Positions 12,546-25,616 of a stretch of 64,000 nt of DNA are shown here, one piece after another. Made by a program: the position numbers and the translations under genes. The DNA comes from Saururus chinensis (lineage: Eukaryota > Streptophyta > Magnoliopsida > Piperales > Saururaceae), in the NCBI GenBank assembly GCA_035235625.1, contig CP141146.1, forward strand, positions 19,710,501 to 19,774,500. The letters are read 5' to 3'. Each line of letters begins with the position of its first letter. Positions within the stretch are counted from its first letter, which is position 1. The notes beneath the pieces are model-generated. The model saw only the letters and a list, made by a program, of their open reading frames with translations, was not told the DNA's origin and ran no database searches.

Positions 12546-14415
12546 TCAAGACTAAATCCCGCAGGATAACACCATGGCTAAACCAGGAAGAACGCTATGT
12601 CGATTACTTATCGATTGGCTCAAACACGGAACTTAATCCATCGAAACCCTTAGTCTCAACTTACAACATTACCAAATTAGGGTTACTTACCATTCAAGTT
12701 CATATTAGGTAACTTATGTATGTATAATTATATTCGGAATGACTTCTGTCTTACATTCTTTAGCCAACCAAGCTAGAACTGCACCCGTTCTGAAGCTCTA
12801 ATCCACAAAGTAGCATCCTTTACTTAGCTCATCTCCCACCTTGACACTTACAGTCTTACGAATCTCTGCATAGCCTTACTTCAACTCGAATTCCATACTG
12901 ATACATTTACCATCATACACTTACGGCCTTACATCTTACACCATCCGCCTTAAAACCGAATCATCTTACTCGAACTCCTCAAATGACACCCTTTAGACCT
13001 AAGTCTCATCATCAAACCCTTACTAATTCCTTACTCATTGTTTTATGTTACAATTCACATTACATACATTATGCGGTACAATTATGTTGTTATCTCTCAC
13101 TAACTCATAGGCCCCCAAAAGTGCTCTGAATCTTAAGTCTTCAAAATTCCTGCATCCCCTAATTCTCTTGCTCATAGCTCCATCATACCCTCCATCGTAC
13201 CCTCCAACTCAATCCGAACTGATCCTCCAATCTTATAAAGTCCAACCTTCACCCATCATTTATAAGTCTTCCCTCAACCAGCATACCGTTGTAATTTCCA
13301 CATCATAATCCTTCAAATACCCCTTTTACAAACTTACAGTCAAACACCCATAATCGTTCCCATCGATCACAAACCACCAGCCCACAACGAAGATAAATCA
13401 CACGCTCTGATCACATACATATAATTCATAACTTACTACCATACCATTAGTCTTCACTAACATACGCACAATTCACATACATCAAACATGCTTATTTAGT
13501 CAGCATTTATCATGCAAAATATTAAATTATAATCTCCTAGCAAGCTACTACACAATCAAAGCATGCTATCATGAAATTACGAGTTCAAGGTCCCCTACCT
13601 CATAATCCACGTGATTTGATGGCGAGCAAACAATGGTGGCGGTGTCGATGGAGGAATGGTTGGCCAAATACATCGCACTGAGAGAGTCGTTGTCCCAAGG
13701 ATTTTCAGAGATGCTGGAATTAATCTCGATAAGGTTAGATTAATTTCACTCAAAGCATAAGACTCGGCACACTAGGGCGGCCGGACACAAGGTCGTTCCA
13801 CTAGGGATGACAAGAGCGACAACAATATAGGAGGTGATTGATTGGAGGTCGGCCAATGGTTTAAAATACTTTGTTGGCCACAAAACGTTAAAATATATAG
13901 TGGATTACATCTAGTAGCAACAATTCTGTATTATCGAAGCTTCACAACATGACGGAGGGCTTGGTTGCGTACTCACAAATATAGGAGAGACAAAAAAGGG
14001 CTTTAGCGGCTATATTGCCTAGTGGTGGTGTCGTTCACTCATCATACCCCGTAAAAGCGGTGCCTTTAACCTAGTCTGCATGAGCAACACAAGCGTGAGT
14101 TGTAAAAGGGAACCCCCTAGATAGGCTGTCAGTGGTCAAACACAAAAGAGGTGTGGTTCGCCAGTGGCGGTCACCCAAACAAAAGTTGAGGGCACTAAGG
14201 GCCGGAGAAAGTGGCCGACAAAGTTGGTGACATTTCTTATCGCTACTCACATCCAAATCAACGTACAGATGATTGTGCATTAAGCACGACTTACGGTGGA
14301 GGATATGGGCACAACAGAGGTCGAGCCTTCGACGGTCCAAGGCTAATGACCGACAATACTTTTCCTTTTGGAATGACAGGGAACTAGGGACATCCCGCAG
14401 GTTTTGGGTTGTGCG

Positions 14416-15611
14416 TGTTGTTACGTCCAAACCAAGACTATGAATTAGTCTAGTTTAGATTTCTTTTTTACTTGTCAACTATAGTAAACAAGGTCGATCC
14501 ACAAGGAAAGCCTTGTGTGACAAAAAAAACTATTACGAAGAGAATAGAATAGAAAAGGAAGCTGAAATAGAGAATAAGAGATAATCAAAGAGAAATTGCT
14601 AAGGCATCGGAAATCCACTTGTAATAAATCTCTAATGTATATTTGATTCAAATGATAACTCAATTAAGATCAAATGAAAATTTGTCTCAATCGAAAAATT
14701 TATCTTTTAAAAAAAAACTTTGAAATAGAACAATAGTAATTGATTGTTTACTACGTGAAAGCATTAAATATATAATCACAGGGAATTATAAGCATTCAGC
14801 GTGCCTTTCGTCAACGCTGAATCAAATAATTATATAGATTATAAACTCCTTAAATATGAAACATCAATTTAAAATGATAAAGAACTTACTTGAATCAAAG
14901 TATCCATTAAACATCAAGTACAAGCTTCATTCCTAGCCTTAGCTTGAGAGCTTTAGAAAGCCATTACAATAAAACTAAAAACAAAATTACAAAATGAGAG
15001 AAGAAAATAGGAGAAGAGAGCTCCAAAGAGGAGAGAATGATCCTTCTATCACGTTCACCCCTCTATTTATAGGAGTAGAAGAGGTTGCTTCAAAGAGGAA
15101 AATGAAATCATATCTCTTGATTACATCCTGATTGCTTGTCTGATTGGACCCATATATCTTCGGAATTTGAAATTTCTTCATGAAATAATACTTGTAGCCA
15201 CGGAAGTCTCCTTTCTATTGCCACCAAAATTGTATCAATCCGAATTATACATAAAAGGATATGATCGAAATACTAAGGCTGTGTCTATCTGTCCAAATCA
15301 GCTTCTTTCATAATTTAGTTCTATTCATACAAGTCTCAAATCAAACGGGTCCACAAGGTTGTGTTCAACCATTCCATGCATGTTTAGACCATTAGGAGCC
15401 CATTCTTGACTTTTAAATAGCTTTGGGTAGTTGGGCTTATCTTCCTCTTCTAGTTGTATCCTGTTGAAGCCTGTTTAGACATGTAAACTCAATTAAGGTC
15501 CAACTAACGTATTTAAAACACAAATAGCCCAAATCAGCAATGAATTAACACAAAATATGATTGCAATTCAAAATTTGAAAACATTTTATTGAACATTATT
15601 TCAGTGCATCA
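14416..15611 (-). repeat. 3' LTR of element 2 (family A, 1196 bp)
   Basis: Starts TGTTGTTACG and ends CAGTGCATCA on the plus strand. A TATA box lies on the minus strand at about 15062-15070 (CTATTTATA on the plus strand, TATAAATAG in sense), the likely promoter core. It matches 29490-30685 almost throughout. The terminal CA is intact here; the other copy ends TTA at the same place. Confidence 0.92.
15062..15070 (-). promoter_or_regulatory. TATA box in the 3' LTR of element 2
   Basis: The sense strand reads CTCCTATAAATAGAGGGG here. The same box is found at 30137-30145 in the 5' LTR and at 44067-44075 in the solo LTR, so it is conserved in family A. In the 5' LTR it would place the transcription start about 30 bp downstream. 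Activity is inferred, not seen. Confidence 0.6.
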
Positions 15612-16919
15612 AATACCCCCAAACGTACTTTTTGCTAGTCCTCGAGCAAAACAAAAATTAAAATAATAGAAAACAAAACTACTACTCCACTTCCACAAGA
15701 AATCTCGATTGCATTTAGCATATGCAACAAGCCTTTAAACCCCTAGCTTACACTAGTGGATGAGTTGTGTCTTGTGAGGGTTTGAAGTGAATATACCCAC
15801 AAAATTCAAAAAAACTCATGGGTTGCCTCCCAAGTAGCGCTAAGTTTTATATCTTCAGCCAGACAAAACAAAGAAGAAGAAAAAGAATATGAATTACATT
15901 GCTAACAAGTTGTGTTGAGGAAGTAAAGACTAAGATAATAATTGTAAAGAAAGACCAAAGAACCCTTTCATCCTCACTAAGCAAACAACAAACTTTACAA
16001 TTATCTCCAAACTACTCAAGCACTAGTTTTCATAAATTAAATATAAAAGTCTCAACCATTAAATTTCTATGTAGAGGAACTTTTAAAACAATGTGTAAGT
16101 GAGTCTAAGTAAAATTTTGACAAGACTTTAAGAGGATCAGCCTCCTAAAGTAGTATGCTCTTCTACTCACCAAGAGATGTTTAGATAGCCAAAAGAACCA
16201 ATTCAAAACAAAGCAACCTGTCCGAGATAACAAGCGGTTTGGATGTTCACTTTAATACCTCATGGGCTTTATCTGTGATATTCTAGCATGCTTGCGTTGT
16301 TACAATGATGGCTTCGCCCTATCTTACAAAATGAAACATTATTTGGCAACTTCATTTTTTTTTTAATATGATGTCTATCACTTTTTTTTTTACTTCTTTT
16401 TCTTTTCTCATTCATTTTTTTTTCATAGGCAGCCATTTCCGAAGTACTCGGTTTAATTCATTGATTGCTTTCTATAATGATAATAATCCCCAAAAAATTT
16501 TCTTCATTTCCAGCCAACCAAGTGAACAAGGAAGTCAAAGTTCATTGGATTTTGTGTCTCTCAACATTCTGGGTGAGTATTAGAGCAACACCACATAATT
16601 CGACTTCAACTCTAAAAATTCGTCATGCGAGCAAAATTTTGAAAACCAAAATTAGTTTCAAAGATCCTCTTCAAGAAAGTTAATTGTAAAGACTCATCAC
16701 AAAATGAATGTTTTAATAAAATATTCAAGTGTCATCATTATCTAGAGATCAAACTAAAGAAAAAGTAGACCAAGAAAGGATGAAGGTTATCACAATCAAT
16801 ACAATTAACAAAAATTATCCCAACTCACCCCCCAACCCAAACGAGACATTGTCCTCAATATTTGAAATAAATTTTTTTGGTTTTATTTGTGTTTTTTTGT
16901 AAAAATCATGAAAAGAAAA
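15612..16919 (-). other. 3' noncoding region of element 2 with conserved block
   Basis: No coding frame of note. Next to the LTR the sense strand has a short G-run (GTTTGGGGGTATTT), the probable polypurine-like plus-strand primer. 15755-15810 has GAGTTGTGTCTTGTGAGGGT and 15819-15866 has TTGCCTCCCAAGTAGCGCT. Both blocks recur in element 3 (near 21450 and 23005) and element 4 (near 63484 and 63541). Long T-runs lie at 16345-16430. Athila-type elements may carry an env-like frame here; none is readable. Confidence 0.7.
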
Positions 16920-18110
16920 TCAACTCTCATAATTTGGAATTTCAAGAGATGTAGACTCAATTACAGGGACAAAATGGTCTAAAAATGGTTTTAAACGTTG
17001 TCCATTAACTTTGAAAACATCACCATTTTTTGGGTTTTCAATTTCAACAGTTCCATAAGGAAAAACAGTTTTTACAATGAAAGGACCTGTCCAACGTGAT
17101 CTTAATTTTCCTGGAAAGAGATGAAGTCGAGAGTTGTACAATAAAACTTTTTAAAATGACTCAAAAGTTTTTCATAAAATATTTTTATCATTAAAAGCCT
17201 TCATTCTCTCTTTGTAAAGTTTTGAACTCTCATAAGCATCACGTCGAATTTCCTCTAACTCATTGATTTGCAATTTTCTATTTAAGCCAGCCTTGTCAAA
17301 GTTAAAATTTAAAGCTTTAATTGCCCAATATGCCCTATGTTCCAACTCCACAGGCAAGTGACAAGCTTTTCCAAAAATCAAATGGTAGGGAGACATTCCA
17401 ATTGGGGTCTTAAAAGCGGTACGGTAAGCCCAAAGAGCATTGGTTATCCGTAAAGACCAATCTTTACCATTTGGATTTACCCTTTTTTGCAAAATATATT
17501 TAATTTCCCTATTAGAAATCTCAACTTGTCCACTTGTTTGTGGGTGATAGGGGGTAGCTATTTTATGGGTAATCCCATACTTCCTCATCAAAGCCTCAAA
17601 AGGCTTATTGCAAAAATGTGACCCCTCGTCACTTATAATGGCTCGAGGTGTTCCAAACCTTGAAAATATATTTTCTTTTAAAAAGCGCATAACGACTTTG
17701 TGGTTATTGGTTTTGCTTGGAACAACCTCAATCCACTTGGAAACATAATCGACGACAACTAAAATTTAAACATAGCTAAAAGAAGGAGGAAAAGGTCCCA
17801 TGAAATCAATGCCGCAACAATCAAAAATCTCAATAACCAATATGGGGTTAAGGGGCATCATATTTCGACGAGATATGGCTACTAACTTTTGACACTTTTC
17901 ACAAGTTTTACAAAATTCATGAACATCTTTGAAAAGCGTTGGCCAGTAAAAACCACATTGCAAAATTTTAGCGGTGGTCTTTTTAGAGGAGAAGTGACCA
18001 CCACATACTTCAGAATGACAAAAAGAGATGATACTTACTTGTTCAGAATTAGGCACACATCTCCTTATTATTTGATTCGGACAATACTTAAAGAGACAAG
18101 GGTCGTCCCA
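16920..18110 (-). pseudogene. Integrase pseudogene of element 2, catalytic triad retained
   Basis: The HHCC zinc domain has its histidines near 18017 and 17996 and its cysteines near 17912 and 17903. The first catalytic Asp (GIDFMGPF) is near 17807, the second (SDEGSHF) near 17630, and the Glu (TSGQVE) near 17522, giving the usual DD35E spacing. 16920-17141 holds a C-terminal GPF/Y-type module ([20 protein letters not shown]). All pieces are in one frame, interrupted by stops at 17766, 17172 and about 17150. It would join the element's cDNA to host DNA. The best-preserved integrase in the window. Confidence 0.88.
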
Positions 18111-18165
18111 AAAGAAATGCTTTACCTTAGTGAAGAATCTTTTTTTATCTTGAGGTGACCAATGG

Positions 18166-18557
18166 TGGGGAACTTTACCTGTCACCAAGTAGTTGGCAAT
18201 GTCAGGATACCATGGAGGATGTGAGATGGCAAAAAGTTGTTCATCGGGGAATGTGTCTTGGATTGGATTATTTTCTGAAGAATCAGAAAATTCCAATCTT
18301 GAAAGATGATCCGCCACCACATTCTCTACTCCCTTCTTGTCTTTGATTGTTAGATCAAACTCTTGAAGTAAGAGTATCCATCGGAGCAATCTGGGCTTTG
18401 AATCTTGTTTGCTCAAAAGGTACTTTAAAGTTGCATTGTCAGTAAAAATGATAATATGAGAGCCAATCAAATAGGATCTAAACTTGTCAAGTGCAAATAC
18501 TACAGCAAGAAGTTCTTTTTCAGTGGTGGAGTAGTTCATTTGGGCACTATTTAAAGT
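18166..18557 (-). pseudogene. RNase H pseudogene of element 2
   Basis: In frame with RT upstream and integrase downstream. It reads [20 protein letters not shown], then [11 protein letters not shown] with the aspartate near 18440, then [11 protein letters not shown] stop at 18558 separates it from RT. The length and motifs fit a gypsy RNase H plus the linker to integrase. Confidence 0.85.
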
Positions 18558-19867
18558 TCATCTTGCATAATGAATGACACAAGTTTTCTTATCTTTCCAT
18601 TGCCCTAAAACAACCCCAACGGTATAATCATTTGCATCACACATAATTTCAAAAGGAATGGTCCAATCCGGGGGTTGCATGATGGGTGCAGACACTAACA
18701 TGTTTTTAAGCTTTGTGAAAGCTTCTTCACATGCATCTGACCACTTAAAAGAATGTTCTTTAGATAGAAGATTATACAATGGTCTAGATATCACACTAAA
18801 ATTCTTGATAAATCTTATATAAAAACCGGCATGCCCTAGAAAGGATCTAACATCTTTTATGGACTTTGGACTAGGCAAATTAGCAATCAATTCAATTTTT
18901 GCCTTGTCCACATGAATTCCCTGCACAGAAACAATGTGACCTAGTACTATTCCAGTAGTAACCATAAAATGACACTTTTCCCAATTTAAAACTAGATTTT
19001 TCTCTTCACATCTCACCAAAACTTTTTCTAAGTTATCAAGATAATCATCAAAAGAATCACCAAAAACAGAAAAGTCATCCATAAAAACATCCAAAAACCG
19101 CTCCACCATGTCACTAAAGATGCTCATCATGCACCTTTGGAATGTGGCAGGAGCATTACATAATCCAAATGGCATCCTTCGATATGCGAAGGTACCAAAT
19201 GGACATGTAAATGTTGTTTTTTCTTGATCTTCAAGGGCAATCTCAATTTGATTATATCATGAATAACCATCTAGAAAACAATAAAATTGATGACCGGCCA
19301 CTCTCTCTAGGATTTAGTCCAAGAATGGTAAAGGGAAGTGGTCTTTCCTAGTGACAAAATTCAATTTCCTATAATCTATGCACATCCGCCAACTAGTGGT
19401 GCCTCTAGTGGGAATTAACTCATCATTAGCATTCTTTACCACTGTCACTCCAGACTTTTTGGGGACAACCTGGGTGGGACTCACCCATGGACTGTCAGAA
19501 ATGGGGTAAATGATACCCACATCTAATAATTTTAAGACCTTTGCTCTCACCACCTCTTTCATGTTGGGGTTTAACCTCCGTTGCATTTGTCTCACAGGTT
19601 TTGTATTTTCTTCCATGAAGATCCTATGTGTACAAATCAGGGAACTAATCCCCTTGATATCAGCAATGGTCCACCCAATGGCATTCTTATGATTTCTAAG
19701 GACTTCGAGCAACCTGTGCTCTTGTTCCCTATCCAACATTGAAGAGACAACCACAGGAAATGTCTCTCCCTCACCAAGATAAGCATATTTAAGTTCAGTA
19801 CGGAGGGGTTTCAAGTCTAGCTTAGGTGGTTGGACACTTGAGGGGAGAGGAGCGCTATTAGAAGGAG
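18558..19867 (-). pseudogene. Reverse transcriptase pseudogene of element 2
   Basis: 19314-19814 gives the RT N-terminal half: RLNPNMKEVVRAKVLKLLD, SPWVSPTQVVPKKSG and WRMCIDYRKLN. 18558-19175 gives MPFGLCNAPATFQRCM and the catalytic FMDD box at about 19074-19085, then IVLGHIV and FLGHAGFY. The two halves are in the same frame, with stops at 19314 and near 19248 between them. Element 3 is inserted at 19868-19872, just upstream of RT. All core RT motifs are readable. Confidence 0.9.
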
Positions 19868-19872
19868 GTATC

Positions 19873-21296
19873 TGATCGTTTATAATTAAACCTTTTGCAA
19901 GTGTACAAGGTAATTATACTAGGATGAGTATTTAAGGGTTGTCGAACCTCAGGGACGGATGACTTATTACTAAATCTAAAGAGGAATTTTCTGATTAAAA
20001 ACTAGAAACAACTTAAACTTAAATTAAGCAAAAGAAAGGAATCATCTAGTTTAAAAACAAGAGATTAATATGATGGAAATTACTTAGGAAATCGAATCCA
20101 CTATAGAACCATAACAATTCCTTAACTTTTAATCCAAATCTAGTGTGAATATGAACAAGTATTCTCAGCTACAAGCTATAATTACTTCAGAAAGAATCAT
20201 TAATTAAATTCCATGGCATGAACTATCTTCGACAATAGCACGAATCATCTACACTAAATAGCTATAGGCATGACCCGTCTAATCTTAGTATAACTCATCC
20301 AAGTCATTAATTATCTGAACATTAAAAGTATTCTATAACCATCTCATCTAAATCACAGAAATTAGAATTGATGCAAATATCAAAACCACATCAATCTATC
20401 ATCTACAAGACAATAAATCAACATAGATTTGAATAAACATGAAAAGCTCTTTCATTAAAAAGGAAATCCTTATCATATAATTGTCATAATTCACAACTGA
20501 GATCTAAATTAAAAAGAAAAGAAACTGAAACTTATCTATAGCTTCATCAACTCCTAAGTAAAAGAAAAGTCTAGCCTTCCATTGTAGAAGAAAGCACTTA
20601 AATCTTCATTGAAAGCTTTGAGTTTTTCTCCATCTTCTTCTTCCTTCTTCTCTTTAAAAAATCTCCTTGCTAACCTTCAATTTCGAGCCAAATATGTCTT
20701 TATATAGGCATAAGAACCGTAGGAAGAAGTTATATATGAAAATGACTCAAAATCGGCTTAAACAAGGAAACTCCATGTTATCCCGTTCGAACGCCATGTA
20801 TTCCCATTCGAATACCTATACTGCATTTTTCTTCAAAATCACGTTATCCCGTTTGATCCTTAAAAATGCCCCGTTCGAACGGCTACACTGTTTCTACAAT
20901 CTGGACAGTCTATTTTCTGTTCATTAAGCTCTTTATTTCATGTCCATATTAATTTTCAACTTGTTTATAACTCTGAAATGTTGTCCAAATCACTTTAATG
21001 CATGTCAAGAATATTTTCAATTATTCCAAACATCGTCCAAGTACTTCGATAAGCGCATTTTACCTACAAAGCATAAAATATCATATTTTAGACATGTAGA
21101 ATATAATTAAGATCTCAACTTGATTCAAATACATTCTAAAACTACTAATAACTACCAAAATTAATTAATAATCAAACTAAAATATTAATATCTATCTTAA
21201 TCTAAATAATCCATAACTAACTCTAAATTAACCTAATCTATGCTAGCAAATAAGGTAAAAAGGCATATAAAATAGATATATATTTCATACTTATCT
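19873..21296 (-). repeat. 3' LTR of element 3 (1424 bp)
   Basis: Starts TGATCGTTTATAA and ends ACTTATCT; the other copy ends ACTTATCA, so the terminal base has changed. In sense it would begin TGATAAGTATG. Around 20775-20890 the words CCCGTTCGAACG and CCCATTCGAATA recur, an imperfect short internal repeat. Confidence 0.9.
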
Positions 21297-23110
21297 TACC
21301 CCCAAACCTATATTTTGCTAGTCATCAAGTAAAATAAAACAAAACAAAACAACTAATCTATAAAAATAAATAAATGTCACTTTCGTAGGGAATCACGATT
21401 GCATTTAGCATATGCAACAAGCCTTTAAACCCCTAGGTGTCCCTAGTTAGACGAGTTGTGTCTTGTGAGGGTTTGCAGCAATGATACCCACAAACATCTA
21501 AACCTAAGAAAATAAATAAAATAAAATAAAATAAAATAAAATAAAATAAATAAAAATTCAAAAAACAATATTCTCTTAAAAACACACAACTATTTTTAAA
21601 AAGAACCAACCACAAATACTTGACACAAGTAAATAATATCGATCTGATCACTTTCAAGTAAGGAATCATCTATTCTATAAGCTTATCTTAGAAATAATTG
21701 TGCACTACATATATACATTTCAAAAACATAAAGTGTAGAAACTTTGTAGTCATACAATTTCATTCTTTATTAACAAGTATATCTTATGTGACCCATTAAC
21801 CAAGCTCATTAAAGTTCACTAACTCAAAAATATAACAATGACAATCTTTCATCTTTAACATCTCATAATAAAACCTCATGTAATAGCCTTCAAATTTTAA
21901 TTAAATTCAGGGAATAAGAGCATAATATACCTCAAAATATGACTTGTGCAATACTTAGTTCTATTAAGCTTTCTAAATAGTCCATGTAACAAGCGTTAGG
22001 CCAGTGTCCCTAATCCAGTTGGCTCAAGGCACTAGGTGTTGAAACACCCCTCAGGCTTAATAACTCGAACTATAAAGGCTACAAAACCAAGTAAGTCATA
22101 AAATAATTTATCTCAACTTTTCACCTTTTGACGCGATCCCTTATACTTGCCTAGGCACAAGGCCCGATTACTCAGTGAAAAGATAAACAAACTTTACTCT
22201 TTTTTTTCAATCAATCTATTTTTTTTTTTCAACTCTCTTTTTTTTCATCGCACACTTATCCCATCTTTTTTCAAATAATAGCCAAGCATAAAGATCTATC
22301 ATAAAACATTAAAGATTACTCAATTGCCAAGTTTTCAAAAATATGCTTAGTTAAAGATATCCCACTAAGATTACAAGTAATAAATCATAAAATTATATTC
22401 CTACAAGTTTCAAGTGTGTGAAATGTGATTTAAAAATATAAGCACAATTATCCAAGATAAAGAAAATAAAATAGAAATTACTCACTCAATCATTTTCATC
22501 ACTTAATTAATTACTTGAACTTTCTTCATGAAATTGATCTATTTAAAAACAGACATATGCTTTTAAAAGAAAATAAATGATAAAAACCACATAAAACAAA
22601 ACTAAAGAAATAACAAAAAAAAATTCTAAAACATCCTAAAAGAAAAAATAAGGTAGAAAAATATCTTTCTACACCCCCAAACCTAAACTGAACATTGTCC
22701 TCAATGTAAAAGAATGTATATACTACAATGACAAGAAAAAAAAAGTAAGAGAGGGAAAGAAAGATATCACCTGAATGCATTACTAATCCACTAATCTGAA
22801 AAGAAAGTACATAGGATTGAGAAAACATGAGAAACATACATATCAAGAGCAATTTCCCAAACCTAAAATACAAATTTCCAAGAAAAGATATAACAACAAA
22901 AACTGTAATAAGAAAAGAAAATAAAAGCTGAGAAAAATAAGTAAATAAAACCTAAGTGAATCAAAAAAATAAATAAAAGGAAGGAAAAAAAATATATCAA
23001 AAACATTGGTTGCCTCCCAAGAAGCGCTAAGTTTATCGTCTTTAGCCAGACAATGCCAACATTCTTAAATATATCAATGTGGGTGATAGATATTGACATT
23101 AACTCTTCTC
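21297..23110 (-). other. 3' noncoding region of element 3
   Basis: A/T-rich, no protein similarity; the frames at 22526-22873 and 22863-23099 are low-complexity F/L/Y-rich chance frames. In sense a TTTGGGGGTAAG run lies directly before the LTR, the probable plus-strand primer. An (AAATA)n microsatellite lies at about 21505-21556. Conserved blocks shared with elements 2 and 4 lie near 21447-21475 and 23005-23050 (TTGCCTCCCAAGAAGCGCT). The latter sits directly after the gag-protease remnant, where pol would have been. Confidence 0.7.
21505..21556. repeat. (AAATA)n microsatellite
   Basis: About ten units of AAATA with one or two AAAT variants in the 3' noncoding part of element 3. Confidence 0.9.
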
Positions 23111-25324
23111 TTAATTCTCCAAAAATGATAGTTCAAAAAAATTAGAAGGCACAACTTGATTATGGGCTGATGCTACAAAAGATGGACCTCTATCATAAGC
23201 ATCAAATGTAAAATTATCTACCATAAAACATTCAGCATTAGAGATTGCAGGTAAATTGACACTCGCACCAAGGTCAAAGAGGGCTTTATGAATGGAGTGA
23301 TCGCCTATGACATAAGAAATAGTGGGCACTCCATGGTCCTTATACTTAGGTGGGGTGTCAAACTTCAAAAGAGAGCTAACTTGCTCGGTGAGAAAGACCT
23401 TTTTAGACACATGGGTCTTAGATTTACGCTTTTGAGTGCATAGGTCTTTGAGGAACTTAGCATAAACAGAGACTTGCTTAATGGCATCTAATAGGGGGAG
23501 ATTAATTTTGACTTGTTTGAAAGTTTTAAGAATCTCATCAGTCCTAGCTGTGCTCTTTCTAAATGGTGGGGCCATGCCAAGACATTGAGGAAAAGGTGCC
23601 CTAGGGATATAAGATCTATCGGAAGTAGTCCTAGATTGTGGCTCTGAGGAATGGGAAGGAGATACAAACTCCTTCTCATGTGGTGCACTAACTTCTACTT
23701 GAGGCTCATTAGGGGCTGCCCTTTTTAACTCCTCACTCCTATTATCTGTCGATGGTGTCCCCCCAATACTCTTGTCAACAATCCTCCTACTCCTAAGGGT
23801 TATTATGGAATTAACTTGTTCATTAGTGGGAGGAGCTCCCTCTACTTGAAATTGACCTTTAGGGTTTTGTAGAGGTTGACTTGGCAACGTCCCTATCTCT
23901 CTCTTATTGATAGCATTGGCTAGTTGTCCAATTTGGGCTTCTAACTTTGCTATAGATTGTGTGTGAGAATGGAGGAGTTGAGATTGAGATTGAATACCTT
24001 GCAGGGCACTTAAGACCTTTTCTTCAAAACCTGGACTCCTATTTGGTTGGATATATGGATGTTGGACTTTAGGTTGGTGGATATGGGCTGGTGGGACTTG
24101 GAATGGTTGCCTAGGGGGTTGGTTGCCTACAACCCCTTGGTTTGTGCCCGCCAAGAAAAAGTTAGGATGATTCCTCCACCCAGGATTATATGTGTGTGAA
24201 AATAGATTATTCTCAGCCCTAGGGAAGGATTGGGTAGCATTCATATGGTCTTGGACAAGCTCAGGAAATTGAGAGGCAGAGGGGCACTCCATGATAGTAT
24301 GGGCTGGGCTAAAGTATATTGTGCATGTATCTTGAGTGAAGGGAGTGGGCTGATGTGTTGAAGTCATAAGGAGGTCTAGCTTCCTACTCAAAGTATCAAC
24401 TTTGGAGGAGAGGTCTAATGAGTTTTTGACTTCATACAAGCCACCCCTAGAGGAGGCATTGTTCAAGGTAGATAGTCCACTCTCATTTCTATTCAACGCA
24501 GCACGTTGAAGAAAATTTTCACTCAAGTCCTCAAAAAGTTTTCATGCCTCATTTTCATTTTTTAGTAAAAAGGTACCCCCACAACTTGCATCAACAAGAT
24601 AACGGTTTTGTTTAGTAAGACCATTAGAAAAATATTACACTAATTGCCACTTAGGGACAGCATGATGAGGACACCTCCTAAGAAGGTCCTTAAGTCTATC
24701 CCAACTCTCATGAAACTGTTTAGTGGGAAGTTGGGTAAAAGTGGTTATGGCCTTTCTCATTTAGTTGGTCTTACCTATGGGGAAGTATTTTTTTAGGAAC
24801 TCTTGTTGCATTTGGGCCTAAGTTATGATGGTGTTTGGCTCTAAAGAGTGAAGTCATTCCTTAGCCATATCTTTCAAAGTGAAAGGAAAAAGGCAAAGTT
24901 TAACAGCATCATCGGTTAAATTTGAGAGCTTAAAAGTTGTGCATATTTTCAAGAAGTCATCTAGGTGCCTATACAGGTTATCATTATTAAGTTCATAAAA
25001 AGATGGAAGCATTTGAATGACATTGGGCTTAATTTCATAATTTTGAGCAGCAACCGTTGGCAACCTAATGCATGAAGGGGAAGTGTACTCATTGAGAGTG
25101 TAATACTCCCTTAGAGCTTTGAGTGGTGCATCTACTAACTGATGTTCAGCCATGATGAGGGTAGAGGTAGTGGGGGTGGAGGAATTGGTGGGAGAGTTTG
25201 GGGGTGTAGGGATGTAGGTTGAGGGCAACTCAGCTCTCCTAGATGTCCGCTCAAGCTCAGGGTCAAATAGTATTAATCGGGGGAGTAAGGAGCGACGACT
25301 ACGCATACACCACAAACACACCAC
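23111..25324 (-). pseudogene. gag-protease pseudogene of element 3, single frame with five stops
   Basis: One reading frame runs from about 25324 (or a later ATG at MAEHQLVDAP) to 23111. The N-terminal part has LREYYTLNEYTSPSCIRL and VIQMLPSFYEL, then FHESWDRLKDLLRRCPHH, the capsid-like retrotrans_gag region. 23111-24526 is open for 471 codons: a coiled-coil-like LEAQIGQLANAI stretch, a P/Q-rich linker and the protease box LFDLGASVNLP, after which homology to protease stops. Five stops (TGA at 24854-24856, four more up to about 24530) fall where relatives have W or Q and can each be read as one C-to-T or G-to-A change. No zinc knuckle is seen. Confidence 0.85.
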
Positions 25325-25616
25325 ACAATTTTAAGTGTAAAAAGGGAAAGAGGAAGCAAAAATAACTAAAGGAAAAAGAATAAAAAAGGAAAAGGATCTT
25401 GCAAACCGAAGAGAAGCATTATGCTTGCCAATGTCCACTTGTGGCCACAAGTGTAGAGAGCACCTTCAACTCAACCTACAAGATCAAATTAAAAAAAGGT
25501 AAGAAATTAAAAATTAACCTAAAAAAATAAGTAAACTGAAACTAAAGTATCTAGAATTATCCTAAAGCTAATTTAGTAACAAATCAACACCGTCCCAGGC
25601 AACGGCACCAAAAACT
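25325..25616 (-). promoter_or_regulatory. 5' leader and primer-binding site of element 3
   Basis: At about 25592-25614 the minus strand reads TTTTTGGTGCCGTTGCCTGG, immediately inside the 5' LTR. This is the Athila/Tat-type primer site and sets the orientation. The rest is A/G-rich leader. Confidence 0.75.

Noticed and set aside
14071-14430. 119-codon minus-strand frame
   Set aside because: It spans the end of unit X and the LTR start of element 2, so it crosses an insertion junction and cannot be an old gene.
22526-23099. Membrane-protein-like frames rich in F, L and Y
   Set aside because: They come from A/T-rich 3' noncoding DNA of element 3 read on the minus strand; no start signal, no conservation in elements 2 or 4.
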